The notes beneath the pieces are model-generated. The model was not told where the DNA came from. It worked only from the letters and a program-made list of their open reading frames with translations, and searched no databases. From assembly GCA_030544215.1 (NCBI GenBank), contig JARZZO010000011.1, positions 22,501-86,500 on the forward strand: a DNA stretch of 64,000 nt, in the 5' to 3' direction. The first letter of the stretch is position 1. Each line of letters starts with the position of its first letter. Below, in pieces: positions 9,638 through 19,816 of the stretch. Origin of the DNA: Zantedeschia hybrid cultivar. Taxonomy: Eukaryota > Streptophyta > Magnoliopsida > Alismatales > Araceae. The position numbers and the translations under genes were made by a program.

Positions 9638-12600
9638 TGGTTAACATCCTTGTTTGGAATATCAGGGGAGTTGGTAACTCTCCCTCTAGACGTAGATTTA
9701 TCTCCCTATGCAGGACCAACAAAGTGCAGATCACTGCCATCCTAGAGCCCATGGTGCAAAACTCTTCTATGGTGGCTTTATCTCTTAAAACTGGTCTCTC
9801 TCATTATTTATCTAGCGGTAATCCCTTGGGTAAAGTTTGGATCTTCTGGCATGCTTTCGCCTCTGTAGATGTTATCACTATTCATAATAATTTTATTACT
9901 ATTAAAGTTGCTGGCAGCACTATTCATTACATCACAATTCTTTATGCCAGTTGTCATTTGCAGGATAGAATTCAAATTTGGGATACTATTACTTCCCTGG
10001 CTGTCCCTGACCCTTGGATGATTGTGGGGGACTTTAATTCTGTTCTCTACTCTCATGAAAAATTTGGTGGTAATGCTCCCTCACTTATTGCTGTTGACGC
10101 TTTTCATTCTTTTTCTCAGGACTGTAACATGATGGATCTTGGGTTCCTTGGTCCTTCCTATACTTGGAGGAATGGACAGCTTGGTCCTGGCTGCATCAAA
10201 GCTAGGCTGGATAGAGGTTTAGCTAACCCTGCTTGGTTTTCATCATTTACTACCTCTGTTACTCACCTTCATCACATTAATTCAGATCATTGTCCTCTCC
10301 TAGTTTCTTACCATTCTACTGAAACTCTTAGAAAATCTCACTTTAAGTTTCTAAAGATGTGGACTAGGCATACTAATTTTATCCATGTGGTGAAATCCTG
10401 TTGGTCTCAACCCCTTCATGCTTCCCCTTTATTCAAACTTAGTGCTAAATTGAAAAGGTTGAGAGTCACTCTTAAGACTTGGAACAGAAATGTTTTTGGT
10501 AATATCTTCCAAAATGTTATACAGGCTGAAGAGAAGGTGAATTCTTTACAAATAATTGCTGACAATAATCCTTCTAACCAATCTTTTGATGATTTAGCTA
10601 CAGCCAAGAAGGATCTTGACGAGCTTCTCCTACGCCAAGAGATATTCTGGAGACAAAAATCTCATCTCAAATGGCTTAAGGAAGGAGATCAGAACACAGC
10701 CTTTTTCCATTCCATAGTTAATGAAAGGCGGAGGAATAACTTCATTCACACTCTTGTTAACGATCAAGGAGATGAGATTTCTGATCAAGACACTTTACTT
10801 TCTATGGCCATCTCATATTATAAAAGTCTGTTTACTTCTGAGCCACCTACGATGAATAACAATGGGCTTCTGCAATATATTCCTTCTATTGTATCTGATG
10901 CTGATAATCATGCTCTTATGGCTACACCAACCTTAGAAGAGATCAAGGATTCTATATTCTCTTTAAATCCTGACAGTGCTCCTGGACCTGATGGGTTCTC
11001 TGGTGATTTCTTTACCTCTTGCTGGGATATTATTTCTTCTGATATATATGATGCTGTTGTTGAGTTTTTTAATGGTGGCACTCTGCCTAAAGCTTACACT
11101 TCCACACACCTTGTATTAATTCCCAAAGGCGAATCTCCCAACACTTTGAAGGATTTTAGGCCCATTAGCTTGTGTAATTTTATTTACAAAATCATTTCTC
11201 TCATCATCTGTAAGAGACTCTCTCTCGTATTGCCTACTCTTATTTCACCTCTCCAGGGAGCCTTTGTTAAAGGCAGAGATATCGTTGACAATATCTGCCT
11301 TGCTCAAGAGCTTACTCATAGTATATCTAAGAAAGTAAGAGGGCATAACATTATACTCAAGCTTGACATGATGAAGGCCTACGACAGACTGGAATGGTCT
11401 TATTTATTTGACGTTCTTCAGAAGTTTGGCTTCTCATCTGACTGGATTAACCTCATTAAAGGTCTTTTTACGAACTGTTGGTTCTCAGTTATTTTAAATG
11501 GTAATGTTGGGGGCTTCTTTGCTTCATCTCGTGGTCTTAGGCAAGGAGACCCGCTGGCTCCTAGTTTGTTTATTCTTGCAGAAGAAGCACTTAGCAGAGG
11601 TCTTCAGCACTTGACTCAGAGAGGGATCATTACACCTTATTCTACTTTTACTGAGGGTCCTATTATCTCACATCTTTTATTCGCTGATGATACTATTATC
11701 TTCACTAATGGCTCGCAGGATTCTTTACGGAGACTCATGGCCTTCCTGAAAATCTATGAGAATTGCTCTGGCCAGAAGATCAACACAAACAAGAGTTCCT
11801 TTTGCATTGCTGGTTACACCCCCATTTAGAGAATCAACCAAATTTCTGCTAGAATATCCATCCCTCACAAAACTTTTCCTATCACCTATCTTGGAGCTCC
11901 ATTGTTTAAAGGTGCAACGAAAGCTGTATACTTTCAATCCTTACTGGATAAGGTGAGAAAAAGATTAGCTTCTTGGAAAGCTAATCTCCTTTCAACAGGG
12001 GGTAGATTGATTCTTATAAAACATGTGTTATCTTCCATTCCTATACATATACTTGCTGTTCTTACCCCTCCTAAGAGTGTTCTCCACTCCTTAGAGAGGA
12101 TATTTGCTGCTTTCTTTTGGGGCTCGACTTCTACAGGAGCACGTAGACATTGGATTGCTTGGAAGCACCTAGCTAGGCCTACCTCTGAAGGTGGCATTGG
12201 TGTTCGATCTCTCTTAGAAGTGGGTGCTGCTTTTAAAGTTAAACTTTGTTGGAAAGCTTATACTAAGACAGGCATCTGGGGTAAGTATATCAATCAAGTT
12301 TACTTACGCAAATATCACATCTATACCTGCCCTATTATAGGATCGCCTCATTGGAAGAAGGTCCTTCAACATAGACATTGGACTCTTGACAATACTTATT
12401 GGTTGGTTGGACATGGCCACATCTCTCTCTGGCATGATGACTGGACTGGCCATGGTCCCTTAAGGGATCAAATTTCAGAAGATCAATGGACTCATATTAC
12501 TCATGCTCATGGATGGTTGGTTCATGATATAATGATCTATGGTCAACAATTATTGCAAACTTTGCCACTGAATATTACTTCTGTTATCATTGATTGTTTT

Positions 12601-13770
12601 GGCACCTTAATTACTATTCAAGGTCAGGACAAGCCTATTTGGAAACCTAACTCTCATGGTGTTTTTACAATCAAATCAGCTTGGCATATTGTGAGAAATC
12701 AGATTCAACCTTTTTCTATTTCTAAATGGATTTGGTGTGCACAGATCCCCAAGAAGATTTCTATATTTGCTTACAGGGCTCTTATCCATAAATTGCCTTT
12801 TGACTCCAATATTCAAAGAATTGGTATTCCCTTAGTTTCTAAATGTGGATGCTGCCATACTCCTTCTGGGGAGACTCTCAATCATGCATTGGCACATGGA
12901 GATTGGGCTATATACTGCTGGACCTTCTTTCAGAACACTTGCATAATTTCTATCCAGATGAGCTCGTTTCAACATATTTTTAGTTCCTTCATTGCCCTAG
13001 CCACAGGTACATCTCTCTACTCTTTTATCATGGGCATTATCCCTACTATCGTGGCCTGGTTTCTATGGAAAGCTAGATGCTCCGCCAAATTTGATGGCAC
13101 CTATTCAAGTAAAGAAAGCATACTATATCAGAGCCTTTATCTTATTCGAGAACTTGCCTCAATGTATCGCCCAAAATCTTCTTCCACAACAGCACAGAGA
13201 TCTATTTTACAAGATTTGGGCATAGTTGATAGTTTATCTCCCTCTTTACCAGTCATAGTCAGATGGACTTACCCTCCTACAGATAAATTTAAACTTAACA
13301 CTGATGGTTGTAGTAGAGGTAATCCTGGTATTTCTGCAGGTTCCGCTATTCTCAGAAATGATAAAGGTAAGTTAGTTATGGCATCTTGCGCTTTTTTTGG
13401 TCATACTCACAGCATTATTTCTGAACTCAGGGCTATTATCATCGGCCTTCAGATGTGTCTCCAACGAGGTTTTACCTGTTTAATTGTTGAATCTGATTGC
13501 TTTGCACTTATCTCTCTTATGATTTCTGCTAATCCCACTGTCCCTTGGATTTTGTTCCCTTGGTGGATTGAGTTTTGTTCTCTCAGGGAAGCAATGGATC
13601 TTCACTTCTGTCATATAGTTAGAGAAGCCAATAAAGCGGCTGATGCTCTGGCCAACCACTCCTGCGACCAGCAGCTGAACCAAGACTTCTTTGATTCTGC
13701 CTCTTTGCCTTTTATTGTAAAAGGGGAGATCACTTCTGATAAAAGTGGCCTTCCCCATATGAGGATTTGA
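9637..13770 (+). pseudogene. E2 ORF2 with one nonsense codon
   Basis: Begins at the ATG of TAATG and has 1377 sense-equivalent positions. A single in-frame TAG at 11827-11829 (codon 731) replaces the Trp codon seen in E5 and E7 (context WRINQ), a G-to-A change. Everything upstream is conserved: the endonuclease (GDFN, then SDHCPLL) and the RT core including FADDTIIF. The part after the stop, open from 11830 to 13770, still encodes the end of the RT region, the zinc-finger-like CGCC..H segment and RNase H (TDGCSRGNPG, SELRA, ESDC, NKAADALAN). It is therefore a recently disabled copy, or readable only by stop readthrough. Confidence 0.88.
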
Positions 13771-13932
13771 GGGTTTTCTTTCTAGGGGGTTTTTGGGTTT
13801 ATTGTTGTACTTTTTCAGGGGTAAGGTGGCATGTCCCCCCCATGTAATTTTGAAACTTGAGCAATAAAATACCAAGGGCCGGCCCAGGGTCCTAGATAAG
13901 TTCCTGGGTTAAAAAAAAAAAAAAAAAAAAAA
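13771..13932 (+). other. E2 3' UTR and poly(A) tract
   Basis: Contains GGGGTAAGGTGGCATG followed by a C-run, AATAAA at 13863-13868, the palindrome GGGCCGGCCC and a terminal stem CCCAGG (13883-13888) / CCTGGG (13903-13908). Poly(A) runs 13911-13932 and is followed directly by CCCTAAA. Confidence 0.85.
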
Positions 13933-14138
13933 CCCTAAACCCTAAACCCTAAACCCCTAACCCTAAACCCTAAACCCTAACCCTAAACCCTAAACCCTAA
14001 ACCCTAAACCCTAAAACCCTAAACCCTAAACCCTAAACCCTAAACCCTAAACCCAAAACCCTAAACCCTAAACCCTAAACCCTAAACCCTAAACCCTAAA
14101 CACTAAAACCCTAAACCCTAAACCCTAAACCCTAAACC
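13933..14138 (+). repeat. Telomeric repeat tract T2, (CCCTAAA)n
   Basis: About 206 bases of CCCTAAA repeats with a few CCCTAA, CCCTAAAA, CCCAAAA and CACTAAA variants. It ends in CCCTAAACC directly against truncated ORF1 sequence of E3. Confidence 0.95.
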
Positions 14139-15138
14139 AGATCTTGAGTCCTCAAGTCTTAATCGCCAGCAAGCCCCAACCTCAATTGCTGCCTGTCTCA
14201 CAGACGTCCTGAATGCAGACGATCAGACTATTGCTGCTGGGAAACATACTCCTACTTTACAGAGGCTGCCTACTACAAATGCACAGCACCAGCAATCGTT
14301 GGACTCAGCTGTTGAAGTCCCAATCACAGAGCAAGCAACTGATGCAATCACCAAGCTTGATACTCTTGAACAGGCTACTGGTGCTGGGGGGCATCCTGAC
14401 CATGTGCATCACCATGCTGCTCCACACCCCCAGCACCAGGAGTCCCTGGTGAGCAACAGTCACTTAACTGATAGTCATGTTAACACACTTATCTCTGGCC
14501 TAGATTTTAATTCTGTTCTCGTTACTGTGGGGGATCGAGCACCGGACAATTTGGACCAACTGAAACCTACCCAGGACAACATTGATGCTGCAGGCATGGA
14601 AGTTTTATCGTCTTATAGCGTCGATAATCAGGTGATATCTGTCTCTAAACTCCCATGCAAGCTCAATTCAGAGGACTCCATCATTCCCAGCCCATATAGT
14701 GTTCTCAATACTAGAGATTTGCATACTATTAATTCCATGGTTCTTGTTGATATTGACTCAGTTGATCAGGGTCACTTGGAGGATGCTGCTGATTCTTTGC
14801 CGATCACAGATGTCCAAACGTCTTTAAGAGTCGATACTCAGGTGATACCTTCCGATTACCTCCCTATTGAGCAGAATTGCCATCATTTAATGCAATCTGC
14901 TTCTCATGATGTGGCCCATATACCTAGTATTGAGGCATTAAATTTGGATTGTCCCAAACACAGCGATGATGCTAAACAATTACTTGAGATACATAAATTT
15001 AGGCAATCATTCTCTACCACTGATGAATCTCAGACTACTTGTGATGATGGCATACATGATACTTCTAGTACTTTAACTTCGGCCCAACAAAAGAGCACCA
15101 GGCTCACCCGTGCTCAGAAAAAGAAATCTAAACATTAA
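14139..15138 (+). pseudogene. E3 ORF1 remnant (C-terminal third)
   Basis: The ORF1 frame is open from the telomere junction to TAA at 15136. The first internal ATG at 14299 would give 279 residues. It retains the conserved C-terminal block: two QVI motifs (QVIS near 14630 and QVIP near 14840), LNSEDS..PSP, LEALNL/HKFRQSF-type segments and the basic tail LTRAQKKKSKH. There is no DUF4283-like domain and no zinc knuckle, so it should not act as a full ORF1 protein. It has no start codon of its own type. The stop overlaps ORF2 as TAATG. Confidence 0.85.
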
Positions 15139-18100
15139 TGGTTAATACATTGGTTTGGAATATTAGGGGTGTTGGGAGCTCTACCTCTCTTCGTCGATTA
15201 ATTTCTCCGTGCAAATCACACAAGATTAAGATGGCTGCCATTCTTGAGCCTATGATACATTATTCTTCCATGCAGCGCATTTCTCTGCGTCTTGGCCTCT
15301 CTAAGTTTGCTGCTTCTAATATGGACCATGGCAAGATATGGGTTTTTTGGCATGATTCTATGGATATTGATATTCTGCATATTCATGATAATTATATCAC
15401 TGTCAAAGTGAAGGGTGTTGTTGAGCATATTATTACTTTTGTCTATGCTAGCTGTCACCTTCATGACAGAATTGGTACTTGGGACGATATTGCCTCTTTC
15501 GCATCCTCAGTTGTTGTCCCATGGATGGTGATTGGTGACTTTAATTCTGTTCTGTTTTCTCATGAAAAATTTGGTGGGAATGCTCCTCTTTCAGCCTCAG
15601 TCCATGCATTCCACTCATTTGTGCAGGACTGTGGCATTGCTGATCTTGGCTTCAGTGGTCCTAGCTTCACTTGGCGCAATGGACAACAAGGGATTGGTTG
15701 TATTAGAGCTAGATTGGACAGAGGTTTGGCTAACACTCATTGGTTTGCTAAATTTTCTACTTCTATAAATCATCTGCATCATAATTGTTCAGATCACAAC
15801 CCCCTGCTTGTCACTTATGATTCTCTGAACTCTACTCATCATGCTCACTTTAAGTTCCTAAAAGTTTGGACCAGACATCAGAGCTTTACTCAAGTCGTTA
15901 AGGACTGCTGGAGCAGACCCTTGCATGCTTCTCCACTTTATAAGCTCAGTGCCAAATTGAAAAGATTGAGGGCTACTCTTAAGCACTGGAATAAGAATAT
16001 ATTCGGGAATGTTTTTGATGCTGTCCTAAAAGCTGAGAATGATGTTGCTAATCTGCAAAACATTGCTGACTCTTCGCCCTCTGCTGATACTTTGAATGAT
16101 CTAGTTGTTGCCAAGAGAAAACTTGATGAATTATTGCTCATACAGGAAATTTTCTGGAGACAAAAATCTCATTTCAGGTGGCTCAAGGAAGGAGACCAAA
16201 ATACTGCTTTCTTCCATTCCATTGTTTCTGAGAGACGCAGAAGGAACTTTATTCACTCTCTTTCGGATGATAATGGCAATCAAGTTACTGATCAGAATGC
16301 TCTTCTCTCTATGGCTATTGATTTTTATAAGGAACTGTTCACCTCCCAGCCCCCTTCTATGGATAGTAGTGGTCTTCTTCAATACATTCCAAGCATTGTT
16401 AATGATCAAGATAATGCTGCTTTGCTGGGTATTCCTTCTTTGGAGGAAGTGAAAGATTCTGTCTTCTCTCTTTGTGCTGATAGTGCTCCAGGTCCCGACG
16501 GATTCTCAGGTGATTTCTTCACTCATTGCTGGGATATTATTGCTGATGATATATTTGCTGCTGTTATTGAATTCTTCAAGGGTGGCTCTTTGCCTAAGGC
16601 TTTTACTTCTACTCATTTGGTTCTTATTCCTAAGTGCAACAATCCTACCACTCTTAAGGATTTCAGGCCCATCAGTCTGTGCAATTTTAATTATAAGATC
16701 ATCTCTCTGATTGTTTGCAAGAGGCTCTCTATTATTCTACCTAGGCTTATTTCTCCCTTCCAAGGTGCATTTGTTAAAGGAAGGGACATCAGTGATAATA
16801 TCTGTTTGGCTCAGGAGATGGTGCATAATATTTCTAAAAGAACTACTGGTCACAATGTTATTCTTAAACTGGACATGATGAAGGCATATGATCGACTGGA
16901 ATGGAGCTATTTATTTGATGCTCTATACAAATTTGGCTTCTCTCATGTTTGGATTAATTTGATTAAGAATCTATTTACTCACTGCTGGTTCTCAGTTGTT
17001 TTTAATGGTCAGCTTGGTGGCTATTTTAATTCTTCCAGAGGACTAAGGCAAGGTGATCCTCTGGCCCCCAGTTTATTTATCTTGGCAGAAGAAGCTTTCA
17101 GCAGGGGTCTTCATAACCTTTTCACCAGAGGCTTGATCACTCCTTTCTCCACATTCAGAGCTGGGCCTATTATCTCTCACTTACTCTTTGCTGATGACAC
17201 GGTTATTTTTACTAACGGATCTCAGGCTTCTCTTCACAGGCTTTTTGCTTTTATTAATATTTATGAGAGATGTTCTGGTCAGCAGGTTAATAAAGACAAA
17301 AGCTCTTTTTATGTGGCCCCTCGCACTATCACTCAAAGAATCAATCAAATTGCTGTTGCTACTCAGATGCCCCATAAGGCTTTTCCGATTATTTATTTGG
17401 GGGCTCCTCTATACAAAGGTATTGCTAAAGCTATCTTTTTTCAGCCACTGCTTGACAAGGTGAGAAACAAACTTACTAATTGGAAAACTAAGCTCTTATC
17501 TCCTGGGGGTAGATTAATTCTGATAAAGCATGTTTTATCATCTATTCCTATACACATTCTTGCTGTCCTCTCTCCTCCTAAGAGAATTTTGAATGCCATG
17601 GAAAAAGCATTTGCTGCCTTCTTTTGGGGTTCTACTGTTGGTCAGAGAAAACACTGGATTGCTTGGAAACACATGGCTAGACCTATTGATGAAGGAGGGA
17701 TTGAAATCATATCTCTCTTTGATTTGAGTACTGCTTTGAAAGTGAAACTTTGCTGGAAGATTTACTCCTATAAGGGAGTTTGGAGTGATTACATCCATTG
17801 CACCTATCTACAGGATCAGCATATATCATTTTGCCCCTTGACTGGTTCTCCCCACTGGAGAATAGTTCTTGGTCATAGACACTGGGTCTTGGACCATACT
17901 TGCTGGCAGGTTGGAACTGGTAGGCTTTCTTTTTGGCATGATAATTGGACTGGTCATGGACCTCTCAGGGAGTTCATATCTTCTGATCAATGGCTTTCTG
18001 TTGCTCATACTCATAATTGGTTTGTTCAGGATTTTTTGGCTTGCAGACATGACTTTCTACATATGCTTCCTATGGATATTCTACATGTTATCAATGATAT

Positions 18101-19274
18101 TGCTATTTGCTTATCTCATACTAATGGTCCTGATAAACCCATTTGGCAGCCTGATACTCATGGTTATTTTACTACTAAATCTGCCTGGAACACTGTCAGA
18201 CATACTAGGCCTCAGCTTCCTATCACCAAATGGATTTGGCACGCACTCTTACCTAAAAAGATCTCCCTTTTTATTTACAGAGCTCTTATTGACAGGTTGC
18301 CCTTTGATTCAGTTATTCAGAGATATGGGATTTCCTTGGTTTCCAAGTGTTATTGTTGTAGATCTCCTCATCGTGAAACTATGAACCATATTCTTGCTTT
18401 GGGTGATATTGCCAGACATTGTTGGAGCTTTTTCAAGCACATTTTCCAGGTTCATGCTCAAGGGACTTCTTTTCATTATATGTTTTCAGCATTCACTTCC
18501 AAGGCATCCAATACTTCTCTCTATGGCTTCTGCATGGGTATCACTCCTTCTATTATTGCTTGGACGCTCTGGAAAGCTAGGTGCACTGCCAGGTTTGACA
18601 ATTCTATTTGTAGTAAAGAGCATATTTTGAGGCAAGCTATTATTATTATCACTGAGATTGCTTCTTTGTTTCATCCTAAGAGGGCTTCTTCCTATGCTGA
18701 GAGAGCATCTTTGCAGGCTTTGGGTTTGACTGATATCTTTTCTCCTGCACCCCCTTCCCTTGTTTATTGGATTCCTCCCCCCAGATTTCACGTTAAACTT
18801 AACACAGATGGCTGTTGTAAAGGTAATCCAGGTATATCTGCAGGTGCTGCTATTCTCAGAGATGATAAAGGATCCTTTATTTCTGCTTGTTGTGGCTTTT
18901 TTGGTATCACATGCAGTCTTATTTCAGAAATCAGGGCGATGCTTATTGGTTTACAGATGTGTCTTCAGTTGGGAATTTCTTCTCTTATTATAGAGTCTGA
19001 TTGTCAGGTCTTAATTATGCTTCTTCACTCTGAGGGCCAGAAGATACCTTGGATTCTTCATCCTTGGTGGGATCACTTATGCTCTCTGAAGAACTCTATG
19101 CTTATTCAATTTCAACATGTGGTCAGAGAATGTAACAAGGCTGCAGATGCATTGGCAAACTTCTCATGTTCTTCTTATACATCACGCACTTTTTTGTCAT
19201 ATGCTGCTCTTCCTCCTCCTGTAAGAGGAGAATTGGCTATGGACAAATCAGGCGTTCCTTATTTTCGTTTTTGA
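15138..19274 (+). CDS. E3 ORF2: endonuclease / RT / RNase H, intact
   Basis: 1378 residues starting at the ATG of TAATG and uninterrupted to TGA at 19272. Endonuclease: LVWNIRGVG, EPMI, GDFN near residue 132, SDHNPLL from 218. RT: DMMKAYDRLEW, RQGDPLAPSLF, FADD at about 684-687. Zinc-finger-like CYCC..H segment. RNase H: TDG with D1224, SEIRA, ESDC, NKAADALAN. One oddity is GIEIISLFDLS where the other A copies have GIGIRSLSDVS. The enzyme looks complete although the copy has lost most of ORF1 and its 5' end, so expression would need an outside promoter. Confidence 0.92.
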   Translation: MVNTLVWNIRGVGSSTSLRRLISPCKSHKIKMAAILEPMIHYSSMQRISLRLGLSKFAASNMDHGKIWVFWHDSMDIDILHIHDNYITVKVKGVVEHIITFVYASCHLHDRIGTWDDIASFASSVVVPWMVIGDFNSVLFSHEKFGGNAPLSASVHAFHSFVQDCGIADLGFSGPSFTWRNGQQGIGCIRARLDRGLANTHWFAKFSTSINHLHHNCSDHNPLLVTYDSLNSTHHAHFKFLKVWTRHQSFTQVVKDCWSRPLHASPLYKLSAKLKRLRATLKHWNKNIFGNVFDAVLKAENDVANLQNIADSSPSADTLNDLVVAKRKLDELLLIQEIFWRQKSHFRWLKEGDQNTAFFHSIVSERRRRNFIHSLSDDNGNQVTDQNALLSMAIDFYKELFTSQPPSMDSSGLLQYIPSIVNDQDNAALLGIPSLEEVKDSVFSLCADSAPGPDGFSGDFFTHCWDIIADDIFAAVIEFFKGGSLPKAFTSTHLVLIPKCNNPTTLKDFRPISLCNFNYKIISLIVCKRLSIILPRLISPFQGAFVKGRDISDNICLAQEMVHNISKRTTGHNVILKLDMMKAYDRLEWSYLFDALYKFGFSHVWINLIKNLFTHCWFSVVFNGQLGGYFNSSRGLRQGDPLAPSLFILAEEAFSRGLHNLFTRGLITPFSTFRAGPIISHLLFADDTVIFTNGSQASLHRLFAFINIYERCSGQQVNKDKSSFYVAPRTITQRINQIAVATQMPHKAFPIIYLGAPLYKGIAKAIFFQPLLDKVRNKLTNWKTKLLSPGGRLILIKHVLSSIPIHILAVLSPPKRILNAMEKAFAAFFWGSTVGQRKHWIAWKHMARPIDEGGIEIISLFDLSTALKVKLCWKIYSYKGVWSDYIHCTYLQDQHISFCPLTGSPHWRIVLGHRHWVLDHTCWQVGTGRLSFWHDNWTGHGPLREFISSDQWLSVAHTHNWFVQDFLACRHDFLHMLPMDILHVINDIAICLSHTNGPDKPIWQPDTHGYFTTKSAWNTVRHTRPQLPITKWIWHALLPKKISLFIYRALIDRLPFDSVIQRYGISLVSKCYCCRSPHRETMNHILALGDIARHCWSFFKHIFQVHAQGTSFHYMFSAFTSKASNTSLYGFCMGITPSIIAWTLWKARCTARFDNSICSKEHILRQAIIIITEIASLFHPKRASSYAERASLQALGLTDIFSPAPPSLVYWIPPPRFHVKLNTDGCCKGNPGISAGAAILRDDKGSFISACCGFFGITCSLISEIRAMLIGLQMCLQLGISSLIIESDCQVLIMLLHSEGQKIPWILHPWWDHLCSLKNSMLIQFQHVVRECNKAADALANFSCSSYTSRTFLSYAALPPPVRGELAMDKSGVPYFRF

Positions 19275-19449
19275 TTGGTTTATGTACCTGGGGGGTTCTT
19301 CTTTGCTTTCTTATTTGCTGTATCTCCCAGGGGTAAGGTGGCATGTCCCCCCCTTGTATGTTTATTTGATTCTTTTAATAAAATTCCAAGGGCCTGCCCA
19401 GGGTCCTAGATAAGTTTTGGGCTCAAAAAAAAAAAAAAAAAAAAAAAAA
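19275..19449 (+). other. E3 3' UTR and poly(A) tract
   Basis: Carries the GGGGTAAGGTGGCATG plus C-run block, AATAAA at 19377-19382, and a terminal stem in which GCCCAGG pairs with TTTGGGC using two G-U wobbles. Poly(A) runs 19425-19449 and joins CCCTAAA directly. Confidence 0.85.
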
Positions 19450-19740
19450 CCCTAAACCCTAAACCCTAAACCCTAAAACCCTAAACCCTAAACCCCTAAA
19501 CCCTAAAACCCTAAACCCTAAACCCTAAACCCTAAACCCTAAACCCTAAAACCCTAAACCCTAAACCCTAAACCCTAAACCCTAAACCCTAAAACCCTAA
19601 ACCCTAAACCCTAAACCCTAAACCCTAAACCCTAAAACCCTAAACCCTAAACCCTAAACCCTAAACCCTAAAACCCTAAACCCTAAACCCTAAACCCCTA
19701 AACCTTAAACCCCTAAACCCTAAACCCTAAACCCAAAACC
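19450..19740 (+). repeat. Telomeric repeat tract T3, (CCCTAAA)n, longest in window
   Basis: About 290 bases of CCCTAAA with regularly interspersed CCCTAAAA and CCCCTAAA units. The last unit before the E4 leader is irregular (CCCAAAACCCC). Confidence 0.95.
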
Positions 19741-19756
19741 CCATTCGGCCGCCGCC

Positions 19757-19786
19757 CTTCTCTCTCTAGAATACTAGAGAGAGAAG
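19757..19786 (+). promoter_or_regulatory. E4 5' leader hairpin
   Basis: Perfect 13-bp inverted repeat CTTCTCTCTCTAG (19757-19769) / CTAGAGAGAGAAG (19774-19786) with a 4-base loop, the best example in the window. It lies about 30 bases before the ORF1 ATG. Confidence 0.75.
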
Positions 19787-19816
19787 CTCTGCGGACCCCC
19801 GTGGCCGCTGCCGGCC

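Larger units (their letters stand above)
6660..13932 (+). mobile_element. E2: LINE copy, subfamily B, 5'-complete but disabled
   Basis: Runs from the 5' leader hairpin to a 22-base poly(A). The ORF2 and 3' UTR sequence is closest to E5. Part of its ORF1 linker, however, matches E9, a subfamily A copy (shared PMQTVHT, THGGAMLTEP and EPSME motifs), so ORF1 and ORF2 have different nearest relatives in this window. It has two apparent ORF1 frameshifts and one ORF2 nonsense codon. Confidence 0.93.
14139..19449 (+). mobile_element. E3: LINE copy, subfamily A, 5'-truncated
   Basis: The leader, the DUF4283-like domain, the knuckle and most of the ORF1 linker are missing: telomere repeats abut the C-terminal third of ORF1. 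ORF2, 3' UTR and a 25-base poly(A) are complete. Truncation at the 5' end with a normal 3' end is the classic result of incomplete reverse transcription in LINEs. ORF2 clusters with E1 and E6 but is clearly more diverged. Confidence 0.94.
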
